From Saccharicrinis aurantiacus (GTDB lineage Bacteria; Bacteroidota; Bacteroidia; Bacteroidales; Marinilabiliaceae): a stretch of 64,000 nt of DNA. A model generated the notes under the pieces. That model made no database searches. It had not been told where the DNA came from and saw only the letters and a list, made by a program, of their open reading frames with translations. Shown here piece by piece: positions 46,880-56,286 of this stretch. The DNA lies in the NCBI RefSeq assembly GCF_001660705.2, contig NZ_LYBV02000001.1:248001-312000 (forward strand). Reading direction: 5' to 3'. The position numbers and the translations under genes were made by a program. Positions within the stretch are counted from its first letter, which is position 1. The number at the start of each line of letters is the position of its first letter.

Positions 46880-47221
46880 ATGAAAATTATTAACTTATTA
46901 CCTGAAGTTGATCTAGAAGAAGCTCTGTTCATAGATAACTTGTTAAAAGACAAAGACGATGAGCAAATTAAAAGTTTTGCTAATGTGTATCGTGTACGCA
47001 GAAAAGATCCACAAACATTTTTGTTATTGGCTTTAGCCGGATTTGTTTGTTTTTCAGGCATTCATCGTTTTTATGCAAATCAAATTGGAATGGGATTATT
47101 GTATTTCTTTACAGGAGGTTTGTGTTTTATAGGAACAATTGTAGATTTAGTAAATCATAAAACATTGGCATTGGAGGTTAACCAAAAGTCGGCCATGGAA
47201 GTAGCTGCATACCTTCAATAA
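46880..47221 (+). CDS. TM2 domain membrane protein
   Basis: This 113-residue protein has a TM2 domain, with two membrane helices around GIHRFYANQIGMGLLYFFTG, after a cytosolic N-terminal region with charged helices (about 1-55). The motif HRFYANQIGMGLLYFFTGG is characteristic. The frame is open from a TTG at 46817, but ATG 46880 gives MKIINLLPEVDLEEALFIDN and avoids a Cys-free hydrophobic leader that fits nothing. It follows DUF2752 and ends in a terminator. Confidence 0.85.
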   Translation: MKIINLLPEVDLEEALFIDNLLKDKDDEQIKSFANVYRVRRKDPQTFLLLALAGFVCFSGIHRFYANQIGMGLLYFFTGGLCFIGTIVDLVNHKTLALEVNQKSAMEVAAYLQ

Positions 47222-47248
47222 TAGTATCCTTATTTTTAAAAGATAATA

Positions 47249-47287
47249 AAAAGCTTGCTGCTAGTATTCTAGAGCAAGCTTTTTCTT
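47249..47287 (+). terminator. Terminator of the nucleoside kinase/DUF2752/TM2 operon
   Basis: AAAAGCTTGCT (47249-47259) pairs perfectly with AGCAAGCTTTT (47273-47283), and a T-rich tail follows. Confidence 0.85.
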
Positions 47288-47302
47288 TTATATAGCTTGC
47301 TG

Positions 47303-47332
47303 ATTGTAATTGGTTCAATTATTGTATCTTTG
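47303..47332 (+). promoter_or_regulatory. Promoter of mnmA paralogue 2
   Basis: ATTG (47303-47306), an 18-base spacer and TATCTTTG (47325-47332) fit the Bacteroidota consensus with one mismatch. The promoter lies inside the extended reading frame that opens at 47297, which supports the later ATG 47408. Confidence 0.65.
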
Positions 47333-47407
47333 TGCGCTAATTCTCAAATAGGTACATATTGTATTGGTTTGTTAATGGCTTATTATCAGAATAAAGAAGT
47401 AAAGTTC

Positions 47408-48607
47408 ATGGAAAAGAAGAAGGTAGTTATAGGTTTATCAGGTGGTGTTGATTCAAGTGTTGCAGCGTACGTGCTTAAGGAGCAGGGGTACGAAGTTATA
47501 GGCTTGTTTATGAAAAACTGGCACGATACAACTGGTTTGCTTGAGTCGGATTGCCCATGGCTTGAAGATCGTTTTGATGCCATGTCAGTAGCCAAAAAAC
47601 TCGATATTCCTTTTCACTTTGTCGATTTAAGTGAGCAGTACAGAGCGCGTGTGGTCGATTATATGTTTAGCGAGTACGAGAAAGGTAGAACGCCAAACCC
47701 CGATGTGCTTTGTAATAGAGAAATTAAGTTTGATGTTTTTTTAGATAAAGCCTTTGAATTAGGTGCTGATTATGTAGCTACTGGTCACTATTGTCGTAAG
47801 GAAACCATTATGAAAGATGGACAAGAATACCATCGTTTATTGGCAGGTAGCGATACCAATAAAGACCAGAGTTATTTCCTTTGTCAGTTATCGCAGCAGC
47901 AATTGTCTAAGGCATTGTTTCCTGTTGGAGATATTGTAAAGCCCGAAGTACGTAGAATTGCCAATGAGTTGAACTTAATTACAGCGCATAAAAAAGACTC
48001 ACAAGGAATTTGTTTTGTGGGTAAGGTTGACTTGCCTGTATTTTTGCAGCAGAAGTTAACTTCTAAAAAAGGGAAGGTTTTTTTAATTGATAATGATTCT
48101 GATCTTTACAAAAGAGATTGGCAACAAGCAATTGATAACCCTACTGATGAGGTATTAGAAGAGTTATCGAAGCCTTTTATGTTTCATCCTAAATATGGTA
48201 AAAAAGTTGGTGAGCACGGAGGTGCACATTTTTATACTATTGGTCAGCGTAAGGGTTTAAATATTGGTGGTTTTCCTGAGCCGCTTTTTATTATAGGTAC
48301 AAATATCGATTACAATCAAATATACGTTGGTATGGGTAAGCAAACCCCAGGTTTATACCGACAAGTTTTAAAGGTTGATAAAGATGAGTTGCATTGGATT
48401 CGCCCTGACGAAAAATTAAAAGTTGGAGAAAGTCGAAGATTACAAATACGAATTCGTTATCGTCAGCCTTTGCAGGAGGGTATCATTCATCGCCGTGAGG
48501 ATGGTATGTATGTGGTATTTGATCAGCCACAGCGAGGTATTGCTCCGGGTCAGTTTGCTGCTTGGTATGTTGAGGATGAGTTGATAGGTTCAGGTGTAAT
48601 CTCGTAA
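47408..48607 (+). CDS. mnmA: tRNA 2-thiouridylase MnmA, paralogue 2
   Basis: This 399-residue MnmA has residues at the same numbers as the E. coli enzyme for the first Cys: C102 in [14 protein letters not shown], with the second, C202, in [10 protein letters not shown]. The PP-loop is [18 protein letters not shown]. It is closer to the canonical MnmA than paralogue 1 at 43477. It carries extra residues at about 215-255 (near [17 protein letters not shown]) that E. coli MnmA lacks. The open frame extends to 47297, but a promoter lies inside that extension, so ATG 47408 is chosen. The RluA-type gene begins within or just after the stop codon. Confidence 0.93.
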   Translation: MEKKKVVIGLSGGVDSSVAAYVLKEQGYEVIGLFMKNWHDTTGLLESDCPWLEDRFDAMSVAKKLDIPFHFVDLSEQYRARVVDYMFSEYEKGRTPNPDVLCNREIKFDVFLDKAFELGADYVATGHYCRKETIMKDGQEYHRLLAGSDTNKDQSYFLCQLSQQQLSKALFPVGDIVKPEVRRIANELNLITAHKKDSQGICFVGKVDLPVFLQQKLTSKKGKVFLIDNDSDLYKRDWQQAIDNPTDEVLEELSKPFMFHPKYGKKVGEHGGAHFYTIGQRKGLNIGGFPEPLFIIGTNIDYNQIYVGMGKQTPGLYRQVLKVDKDELHWIRPDEKLKVGESRRLQIRIRYRQPLQEGIIHRREDGMYVVFDQPQRGIAPGQFAAWYVEDELIGSGVIS

Positions 48608-49500
48608 TTATCGAAGCTTCGAAACAAAATATAATAGAAACCCACATAGTTGAAATATTATCAGATAAGCAGCGTTTATCTGAATATGTTTTGGGTAGGT
48701 TTAAAAGTTATCCCACTAATAGTGGGATAAAAAAAGCCATCAAGAGGAATCAAGTTCTATTGAATGGTAAAATTGGAAAAACATCCGATTTTGTTAGCGG
48801 TGGCGAGCGTATTCAACTGCTCGAACCCTTATTATCCAAACCCAAACCAGTAATTGATATTCCCCTCCAGGTTCTTTTTCAAGATGAATATTTTGCTGTA
48901 ATTAATAAACCTGCAGGCATTGAGGTAAGTGGCAATAAAAAGTGGACGCTCGAAAATGCTCTATCCAATCACATTTCAAAAAGTAATTTATCAGATGCTT
49001 TAAACAGAGCACAACCGGTGCACCGACTGGATTATCCCACTAGCGGAGTTCTGATAGTTGCAAAAACGGCGAGCATGGTAATTGCGCTCAGTAAGATGTT
49101 TGAGCACAAAGAAATTCAGAAATACTATTTAGCCATCACCATTGGAGCAATGCCATCTGCATATGCCGAAATAAAAGAGCCGGTGGACGAGAAGCCCTCG
49201 CACTCCACTTACAAAGTGATTCAAAGTGTAGCATCGCCTCGTTTTGCGCAATTGAATTTGGTTCAGTTAGAGCCGCATACAGGCAGAAGGCATCAGTTGC
49301 GCAAGCATATGTTACATATTGGTAATCCTATTTTGGGCGACTTACTTTATGCCAAGGAAAATTTAGCCCTTAAGGGGAAGGGTTTATACTTGCATGCGCA
49401 TAAAATTGAGTTTAAACACCCCATTAGTGATGAAGCACTCAGCATATCGGCACCAATACACGCAAAGTTTAGTAAGATATTTACGGAAATTGAGCCATAA
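48607..49500 (+). CDS. RluA-type pseudouridine synthase with S4 domain and no canonical start codon
   Basis: This is a pseudouridine synthase of the RluA family, acting on rRNA or tRNA. The catalytic Asp lies in VHRLDYPTSGVLIVAK, and EPHTGRRHQLRKHM follows. The first ATG/GTG/TTG codon in frame is TTG at 48691, but starting there would cut the first helix of the S4 RNA-binding domain (RLSEYVLGRFKSYP, then IKKAIKRNQVLLNG). The frame is open upstream to 48580, with the likely family start near IIETHIVEIL. Candidates are ATT 48607, overlapping the mnmA stop as TAATT, or ATA at 48631 or 48634. The true start is therefore uncertain between 48607 and 48634; the coding frame itself is clear. It is probably translationally coupled to mnmA. 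Confidence 0.8.
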   Translation: MIEASKQNIIETHIVEILSDKQRLSEYVLGRFKSYPTNSGIKKAIKRNQVLLNGKIGKTSDFVSGGERIQLLEPLLSKPKPVIDIPLQVLFQDEYFAVINKPAGIEVSGNKKWTLENALSNHISKSNLSDALNRAQPVHRLDYPTSGVLIVAKTASMVIALSKMFEHKEIQKYYLAITIGAMPSAYAEIKEPVDEKPSHSTYKVIQSVASPRFAQLNLVQLEPHTGRRHQLRKHMLHIGNPILGDLLYAKENLALKGKGLYLHAHKIEFKHPISDEALSISAPIHAKFSKIFTEIEP

Positions 49501-50154
49501 GGCATCAAATAAAGTCCGTAGGCAAGCTAGTTTAAGCTGTAAGGGCTCATTTACATTAAGGGCAAGTACCTTTTTTTGTTAAATATGCCTGTTAACTCAA
49601 GGGCAGGGCTCATTTCAACTTTAGGCATGCGTTTACATTAAGGGCAAGCACTTTTTTTGCTAAATATGCCTTGTTAACTCAAGGGCAAGGCTCATTTCAA
49701 CTTTAGGCATTTATTTACATTAAGGGCAAGTACCTTTTTTGTTGAATATGCCTTGTTAACTCAAGGGCAAGCTTCATTTGCATTTTGTGTATACATTTAA
49801 CATTAAGGGCAAGTTGTATCCGCACCTTAATGATTTGATTAATGCTGTATAAACCAGACTATAGTATTAATATACAATGGGCATTTCTTTTTTAAATGGA
49901 ATATTTACCACTCTTATCAATAAAAAATATCCCTCAATTATTTTTTTAAATATTTAAAGCTTTGAATCATCAGGAAGTATTATTGCGAATTAAATATTCG
50001 TTAGTTCTCCATTTTTGGGAACATGAGCTTGATAAATTTTACTAGGACATAGTACGAGCTAAATAATTTAAAAATATACTTCTTGAAGAAAGAAAAAGCG
50101 AATGTTATTGTGCTTGAGATACAGAGCCATAATTAATACGAAAAAATATTTCCC
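49501..50154. other. Intergenic region with tandem repeats and upstream sequence of the T9SS protein
   Basis: The 654-base stretch starts after the pseudouridine synthase gene, contains the 82-bp repeats at 49550-49821 and continues as AT-rich sequence to the ATG at 50155. I see no gene and no confident -33/-7 pair in the last 330 bases. Confidence 0.6.
49550..49821. repeat. Tandem array of 82-bp repeats (three full units and a partial fourth)
   Basis: Three 82-base units start at 49550, 49632 and 49714, and a partial unit starts at 49796. Units 1 and 2 differ at fewer than ten positions; unit 3 diverges over its last 20 bases. Each unit has two copies of AAGGGCAAG-like sequence, about 41 bases apart, so a shorter ancestral unit is likely. 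A hairpin GCCTTG / CAAGGC can form in unit 2 and partly in the others. No coding potential or known element is recognised. Confidence 0.9.
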
Positions 50155-53100
50155 ATGAAAAGAACTCTTAAACTACTCTATTTATCTTTAGCGATGCTAT
50201 TGCCCAACATTTTCAGTATTGTTCATGCTCAAGTTAATCTTGTGGATTTACCGCATTACAACCAAGATGTTTCAGGAGTTTGGCGACAAGTGGCTCCGGG
50301 AATGGCAGGGAGTAACCGCGCCATTTATACCGATGCAGTTGATCCTTTAAAAGTTTGGGTAGCACCCGATATGGGTAATGATTATTTATCTAACGATGGT
50401 GGAAAACATTGGGAGAGTATTATCCCATTTGATGGAGTATGGAATTGGCGCAATACCTTAAGTGATGAATGTGTGATGAGCGATTTTAAGGACAATAATA
50501 TTGTTTTGAATCTGCGTCAGAAAGACATTCAATTTAGCACCAATGGAGGGAAGTCATTTAGTACCATAAACGATTACGCATCTGGTGAAGAGCCAAACTC
50601 TGTTTGGTATACTGCAGCAGCGCATCCCACAGAAGGGGGAACATGGTATGTGGCCAATGGACTTGCTAACAGATACCTTCGTACGGGGGTAAATACAAAC
50701 CCACTCACTAATATTGATGTTAACCAGCCCAAGGTTTGGAAAATTACTAACATTACTACAAGCTCAAGAACCATTGAAGCTGTGTCGGACAATGGAATGG
50801 ATGCACAATCGGCAGTATTTGATTTATTTTGTCATCCCGATACTGAAAACTATCCTGATATGCTATTTGCTGCTACTTCAACAGGTTTTTACCGTAAGGA
50901 TAATGCATCTGCAGCTTGGTTAAAAATATCAGCGGGATGTTCAAGAGCCGATTTTCAATGGGACGGTAGTGTCTTGAGTGTTTTTGTTTTGAAGCAGACA
51001 ACCTATCAGGTAGTTGATAATATACTTTTATCAGATGGAGGTGTTTTTAAAAGTACTACTCCCGAAATAGCTACCCTTAATTCTGGGTGGTTTGATAAAA
51101 CAGAAGGCCTGCACATTGATTTATCGACCTTAGATATTAATAAAACGCATTACAGATCAATGGTAAAGGCTTGGTTTGGCTATTCAAATGGCGAAGAGGA
51201 ATTGGTTGGAATACCAGAGTCTTATTTGCATGATTATGCTGATATAATATGCGATCCCACAGACCCTAATAAAGTTTACATGTCTGTATGGGGAGGTACT
51301 ATAGCTAAACTCATCACAGGTTCTGTATGGGCTTCTAAAGATGGAGGCAATAGTTGGTATGCTGCTTTACGCCCAGGTAATGGTTTTACCAATGATGCGT
51401 ATTGGAAAGATAAACAGCCTGAGCATTTAAATAAGAATGTTGAAATTGGTGTGCATGATAAAAAATTCCCAGACTTTGTTAATTATGGCAAGCGTGGAGT
51501 GCGCTCAATGGCCATTGCTGTTGACGGAACCTTGTATGCAAGTGCCATTAAGGGATATTTAACTATAAAGTATAATGCTGATGAGGATGAATGGCTTAGC
51601 CTAGATAATACACAAGATGGTGATTTGTTTTACGGACATGGCAATGCCAATACAGGTGCATTTTCGGTTGTGCCTGATATTCAACGCCCAGGAGAAATGT
51701 TTTTACTTCAATACGAAGCTTCTGCTTATAAGTCTACTACGCAAACGCATCCTGATTATCCGGGTATTGTAGGCGTAAAACGCGTACCTGAGCTAATAGA
51801 TATAGGTCCCAAGTGGGCTCCTGGTCAGCCAATTTTATCGCCATCCACATTGGCTAGTCATCCCACAGATCCTAATATATTTTATTATATGTCTACCCGC
51901 ACGGGAGATATTAGTAAATGTACTGTAGGTGAAACTGAACACGAAATAATGGGAGAACCAATTGAAGTGCCCAATACCACAATTATCTCAAACATGAAGT
52001 GTGCGTATTGGTCTGATTTGCGTATTGCTTCAGATGGAAAGACCATGTATGCCATTGCTGAAATTATTGATACAGATAATCGGCCAATGGGGCAGGTGAA
52101 AATTTTTAATCCGGATTCTCAAAAAGGGATTTATAAGAGTAATGATGAAGGACACACCTGGATGTGTATGAATAGCGGTTTGCCAAAAACAGCAGGAGGT
52201 AGAAATGCTTCGGGTTTAACGCGAGGAAATAATAGTGCCAGTGTAAAAGCATTAATTATTGACCCTTCGGATGAGGATTGTTTATATGCTGCCGTAAAAA
52301 GATATCGTGCACCGGCAGGAGAATCAGGTTGGGTAGAAGGAGGACTTTACCGAACAGGGAATGCGAGTGCTCAATGGTCTGAAATATTAATTCCTGAAGG
52401 CATAAAATCTTTATGGGATGTTTGGATTCATACAAATGATGGAATGGGTAGTAAAATATTTATAGCTGGCGGAGGCGAAAGTGATGTTTCAAATTGGGGC
52501 GAAGGCGGTGTTTGGGTTGCCGACTATAACGCAAACGGAAATTATACGGTTTCAGATTGGCAAAAGATATTTGAACATCCATTTGCATCAATAGTGCGAA
52601 CTAGTCCGAATAATGCAGAGCATATTTTAGTAGTTACGCGCGAATCCACAGGAAATAATAAAAAGGATGCAGGTACTTTTTATTCCTTAAGCGGAGGTTC
52701 TGAAAACAATAATAGCGCTTGGACGAAATTTAATACGGGTCGCGGAAGTATGATGATTGGGTCTATTGCTTTTGATACAGGAAATCCTAACAGAGTGTGG
52801 TGCTCGTGCGAATCATCAGGTACTTATACTGCTTTAATAAATACATCAAAAATAGGTGAAGTTGACAGTATTGCCATAAAACAAATTGACACTAATGTAG
52901 AGTTAAACAAGAAAATTAATTTACACTGTAATGTGTATCCCTTGGGGGTTACGCCAATAACACCCATGTGGAAATCATTAAATGAAGATGTCGCAACAGT
53001 ATCTAGCGCAGGCGAAGTGACTTTGCTAAAAGAAGACAAAGTGGGTATTGTGGCTTATATAAATAAAGGTAATGAAGTAATCAGTGATACTTGTTGGATT

Positions 53101-53352
53101 AATCCTATGGATAACGGTATTGCTAGCCATAAATATGAAACAATTCAATTATACCCGAACCCAGTAACAGGGGATAAATTGCACTTTAGCAACAGTAGTT
53201 ATAGTAATAATTATACCATCTATAACGCAAGTGGCAATCCAATTATAAATGGATTTGTGAATTCAAATAGTATTGATGTGAGCGTATTAATAGCGGGTAT
53301 GTATTATATTATTATTGATAATAAGCGCTTAGCTAAGTTTATTAAGGTATAG
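50155..53352 (+). CDS. Secreted BNR/Asp-box beta-propeller protein with T9SS sorting domain
   Basis: This 1065-residue protein has a signal peptide ending IVHAQ and a large beta-propeller region with several Asp-box (BNR) motifs: LSNDGGKHWESI, STNGGKSFSTI, ASKDGGNSWYAA and KSNDEGHTWMCM. These folds occur in sialidases, GH74 xyloglucanases and VPS10-type binding proteins. A Big2-like domain follows at about 900-980 (ATVSSAGEVTLLKEDKVG). The last 75 residues are a type A T9SS sorting domain (IQLYPNPVTGDKLHF to LAGMYYIIIDN-like end), so the protein is exported and anchored or released at the surface. Substrate and enzyme class are not determined; the following genes suggest a glycan. The gene is upstream of, and convergent with, the AraC gene. 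Confidence 0.85.
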   Translation: MKRTLKLLYLSLAMLLPNIFSIVHAQVNLVDLPHYNQDVSGVWRQVAPGMAGSNRAIYTDAVDPLKVWVAPDMGNDYLSNDGGKHWESIIPFDGVWNWRNTLSDECVMSDFKDNNIVLNLRQKDIQFSTNGGKSFSTINDYASGEEPNSVWYTAAAHPTEGGTWYVANGLANRYLRTGVNTNPLTNIDVNQPKVWKITNITTSSRTIEAVSDNGMDAQSAVFDLFCHPDTENYPDMLFAATSTGFYRKDNASAAWLKISAGCSRADFQWDGSVLSVFVLKQTTYQVVDNILLSDGGVFKSTTPEIATLNSGWFDKTEGLHIDLSTLDINKTHYRSMVKAWFGYSNGEEELVGIPESYLHDYADIICDPTDPNKVYMSVWGGTIAKLITGSVWASKDGGNSWYAALRPGNGFTNDAYWKDKQPEHLNKNVEIGVHDKKFPDFVNYGKRGVRSMAIAVDGTLYASAIKGYLTIKYNADEDEWLSLDNTQDGDLFYGHGNANTGAFSVVPDIQRPGEMFLLQYEASAYKSTTQTHPDYPGIVGVKRVPELIDIGPKWAPGQPILSPSTLASHPTDPNIFYYMSTRTGDISKCTVGETEHEIMGEPIEVPNTTIISNMKCAYWSDLRIASDGKTMYAIAEIIDTDNRPMGQVKIFNPDSQKGIYKSNDEGHTWMCMNSGLPKTAGGRNASGLTRGNNSASVKALIIDPSDEDCLYAAVKRYRAPAGESGWVEGGLYRTGNASAQWSEILIPEGIKSLWDVWIHTNDGMGSKIFIAGGGESDVSNWGEGGVWVADYNANGNYTVSDWQKIFEHPFASIVRTSPNNAEHILVVTRESTGNNKKDAGTFYSLSGGSENNNSAWTKFNTGRGSMMIGSIAFDTGNPNRVWCSCESSGTYTALINTSKIGEVDSIAIKQIDTNVELNKKINLHCNVYPLGVTPITPMWKSLNEDVATVSSAGEVTLLKEDKVGIVAYINKGNEVISDTCWINPMDNGIASHKYETIQLYPNPVTGDKLHFSNSSYSNNYTIYNASGNPIINGFVNSNSIDVSVLIAGMYYIIIDNKRLAKFIKV

Positions 53353-53365
53353 GTTAATATATTAG

Positions 53366-53409
53366 TAAGTAAGGGCGGAATTCCTATTTTGGAGTTCTTA
53401 ACTTACTTA
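53366..53409. terminator. Hairpin between convergent genes, overlapping the 3' end of the AraC gene
   Basis: TAAGTAAG (53366-53373) pairs with CTTACTTA (53402-53409), and a 7-bp inner stem (GAATTCC with GGAGTTC, one wobble) closes a 6-base loop. It could stop transcripts from both sides, although no strong T-run follows. Confidence 0.5.
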
Positions 53410-54400
53410 TTCTATATTCCATAGGAGCTATTTTATAATGTTTCTTAAAAACTTGTGTAAAGTATTGATTCGAAGAGAAACCACAATCGAAAGCAATTTC
53501 GGTTATTGATTTATTGGTATGCTCAATAATAAGATCGCGGGCCTTTTTTATTCTTAATTGAGTAAGGTAGTTCATAGGTGTTGAGTTGGTAATTTCGTGA
53601 CAATACTTTGAGAATTGCGTACTCCCAAGGCCACAATATTCAGCCATCCTTTTTAGGCTCCAAGGTTCTGTAAGCATCGAATCTAAATCTTTAAGAAATA
53701 TAGCTACACTTCGTTGGCTTTTAATAAGTGAATCATTCAATAGGGGCTTTTCTTGGGTAAATAACTCTAAAAGCAGAATAAGTATCTCATTAATGAGGAT
53801 TTTAATTTTAGAGTCTAAAAACGCTTTTTTATTTTCTTTAATATGATGGCCAATTTGAACAAAGCACTTTTTTATTTCGGGCCCAACCTTCCAAACAGGC
53901 TGTTCATTTCTTCTGAGGATGTTAGTGAGCGTATTGAGGTTTTCTTTATTGAGAATAATCCAATCAGGCCAAATCCATTCTTGATGCGGTTGGCGCACTT
54001 CAACATCAATAATAAACCAATGTAATTTACTTGAGTCAATATTAGGGTTACCCAATCTGTGAGGAATCCAAGGGCGTGTTATGGTTAAGGTATTTGGACT
54101 TAGATGATGGATGTGTTGGTTAAGTTCAAATTCAAGACTACCAGTTTCTAAAAAGCAAATTTCAATACCTTCATTTCTATGCCAATCTAAACCCCAAATT
54201 TGTTTTTTACTTGCATTCCAATAACCGATATTTTTTATGCTTGTAAGATCATTGTCATTTAATGGATATCCGGCATACGTTCCGCGCTTTAAAGCTTGCA
54301 ACTCTATCTCATTATTTAGCCATGCTTGCTCTAATGGTTCACACGAATCGGGATTGTGAATTATACCATCGGTAGATGTGTAAAGTGTATTATCGTTCAT
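53384..54400 (-). CDS. AraC-family transcriptional regulator
   Basis: This 338-residue regulator has an N-terminal cupin-like sensor (about 60-170) with a His-rich strand pair (FELNQHIHHLSPNTL), and a C-terminal double helix-turn-helix. The second HTH is SITEIAFDCGFSSNQYFTQV, and the first lies near WSLKRMAEYCGLGSTQFSKY. The N-terminal part resembles AraC regulators found beside Bacteroidota sugar and glycoside utilisation genes. It is divergent from the ThuA/DUF6807 operon with a 143-base gap, so regulation of that operon, and perhaps of the propeller gene, is likely. The effector is unknown. Confidence 0.9.
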   Translation of the reverse strand: MNDNTLYTSTDGIIHNPDSCEPLEQAWLNNEIELQALKRGTYAGYPLNDNDLTSIKNIGYWNASKKQIWGLDWHRNEGIEICFLETGSLEFELNQHIHHLSPNTLTITRPWIPHRLGNPNIDSSKLHWFIIDVEVRQPHQEWIWPDWIILNKENLNTLTNILRRNEQPVWKVGPEIKKCFVQIGHHIKENKKAFLDSKIKILINEILILLLELFTQEKPLLNDSLIKSQRSVAIFLKDLDSMLTEPWSLKRMAEYCGLGSTQFSKYCHEITNSTPMNYLTQLRIKKARDLIIEHTNKSITEIAFDCGFSSNQYFTQVFKKHYKIAPMEYRISKLRTPK

Positions 54401-54543
54401 GAATAGGATAATAGGTGTTGTAAAATATTTCAGTGTAAGATAATGGAATATTTTGTATCACTAAACAATTATAATTGTAGACATTAAATAACAAGTGTTA
54501 GGATCTCTTATTTTAAACAAAATTCACATAAGTAGTTAGCGCG

Positions 54544-56202
54544 ATGAGGAAGTGTTTTTTTGCATTTATATTAATCTGGTTTTTTATTGGGATACCCTTA
54601 ATAAAGGTTGAAGCAAAGTCGAAAATTAAAGTTTTATTGCTGAGTGGAAATAATAACCATAACTGGAAAAAAACTACACCAGCCCTTAAAAATATACTTA
54701 CAAATAGTCAGTTGTTTGAGGTGGTTGTTACCGAGAAGCCCGAACAAATAAATACTGACATGCTAAGTGATTACCAACTTATATTGAGTAATTGGAATGA
54801 TTTTCCAAATCAGAATTGCAAGTGGTCTGAAACAACAAAAAGCGCGATCCTTAATTTTATAAAGCAAGGAGGTGGTATTCTTTTTATCCACTCAGCTAGC
54901 AGTGCGCATACAGATTGGAAGGCCTTTCAGGAATTATCTGGAGCGAGTTGGCGAAAAGGAACCAGGCATGGTAAAATGGCCCAGTTTGAAGTGAATATTA
55001 GGGATGTAAATCATCCTATTACCAAAGGGATGAGTAACTTTTTTATTCACGATGAGCTATGGGTTAATATGTATAATACAAATACATGTAATGTTTTGGG
55101 CGAAGCATTTGCTCCTAAAAGTAATAAGGGGATGGATAAAATGGAGCCTGTTATGTTTGAGCGTACTTATGCAAAAGGGCGTTCGTTTAATCTGATTTTG
55201 GGGCACAATGAGCAGGTGATGAAAAACATCGGGTTTAAAACCTTGCTTTTACGTGGTGCAGAATGGGCCGCCACCGGAAAGGTAAAACAAGCTATCCCAG
55301 ATGAACTTAAAGCCCCAAGCGCTTATACCAAATTATCTTGGAAGAAAGAGAAAAGTAGTTTATCATTAATGAATAACGAGAGGGTAGTTTGGCAGTACAA
55401 TCTTGATGTGGATGAGGGGAAGCCTTATTTTCATCCGCTTTCAACTTCTGATGGAACATTGTTAACAGCGCTAAAGCCATTAGATCACCCTTGGCATAGA
55501 GGAATATGGCACTCTTGGAAATATATTAACGGAATAAACTACTGGGAAGAAGACCGCAAAACAGGTATATCAGAAGGTACTACCGAGATAAAAACAGTAT
55601 CCTATACAAAAACAAAACAGTTTGGTGCTGAATTCAAATTAAGTATTGGATTTCATTTACCAGGCGAAGCTGATATTCTGCGAGAAGATCGTATCATAAA
55701 AGTATCACCTCCTGATGAAAATGGAAATTATTATATCGATTGGCAAAGCACAAGCATCGCTATGGCGGATGAGGTAGTTTTGGATAGAACACCAATTTTA
55801 GGTGAAGATAAGGGCAAAGCCTTTGGTGGATATGCGGGTTTTTCAGCTCGTTTAAATACCCAACTGAGCAATGTGGTGGCTATTAACGATAAATCAGAAC
55901 AGAATAACTTACATGGTAGCACTTCAAAATGGATTAATTTTCAGATGAAGAGTGTATTAGGAAAGCCAGCATCTTTGGTGATTCTCGACCATCCTGAGAA
56001 TATGAATCATCCCAATAAATGGTATATCACAATCAATCCAGAAGTGCCTTTTTATTATTTCAGTCCGGCAGTGCTGTTTAGCAACAAACTTGTACTAAAG
56101 AAAGGAGAAAAATTCACACTAAAATATCGATTATTAGTGAATAATAAAGACTTAAGCCAACATCATATTCAGCAGATTTATGATGAATACGTGTTACAAT
56201 AA
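54544..56202 (+). CDS. ThuA-like and DUF6807 (PmoA-like) fusion, exported
   Basis: This 552-residue protein has an N-terminal signal peptide (ends near KVEAKS) and a ThuA-like domain (about 25-245, with KVLLLSGNNNHNWKKTTPAL and GGGILFIHSASSAHTDW). A DUF6807 domain follows (about 280-552, with HPWHRGIWHSWKYINGINYW). ThuA belongs to the trehalose-utilisation pathway in which 3-keto sugars are handled, and DUF6807 accompanies sugar genes. The protein is probably periplasmic. The exact reaction is unknown. It begins the operon controlled by the divergent AraC gene and is followed after 84 bases by a sugar isomerase gene. Confidence 0.82.
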   Translation: MRKCFFAFILIWFFIGIPLIKVEAKSKIKVLLLSGNNNHNWKKTTPALKNILTNSQLFEVVVTEKPEQINTDMLSDYQLILSNWNDFPNQNCKWSETTKSAILNFIKQGGGILFIHSASSAHTDWKAFQELSGASWRKGTRHGKMAQFEVNIRDVNHPITKGMSNFFIHDELWVNMYNTNTCNVLGEAFAPKSNKGMDKMEPVMFERTYAKGRSFNLILGHNEQVMKNIGFKTLLLRGAEWAATGKVKQAIPDELKAPSAYTKLSWKKEKSSLSLMNNERVVWQYNLDVDEGKPYFHPLSTSDGTLLTALKPLDHPWHRGIWHSWKYINGINYWEEDRKTGISEGTTEIKTVSYTKTKQFGAEFKLSIGFHLPGEADILREDRIIKVSPPDENGNYYIDWQSTSIAMADEVVLDRTPILGEDKGKAFGGYAGFSARLNTQLSNVVAINDKSEQNNLHGSTSKWINFQMKSVLGKPASLVILDHPENMNHPNKWYITINPEVPFYYFSPAVLFSNKLVLKKGEKFTLKYRLLVNNKDLSQHHIQQIYDEYVLQ

Positions 56203-56286
56203 AAAAATCTACATCAGTAAACCATTAGTAATTATTAAGTTTTACTGCTCTACTATTAAAACTCAAATCAATTTAAATTTATTTCT

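Noticed and set aside
47297-47407. An N-terminal extension of MnmA paralogue 2
   Set aside because: It overlaps a good promoter (47303-47332), and the family starts at [13 protein letters not shown].
49550-49821. The tandem repeats as a CRISPR array
   Set aside because: Units are 82 bases with no distinct spacer of variable sequence, and no cas gene is near.
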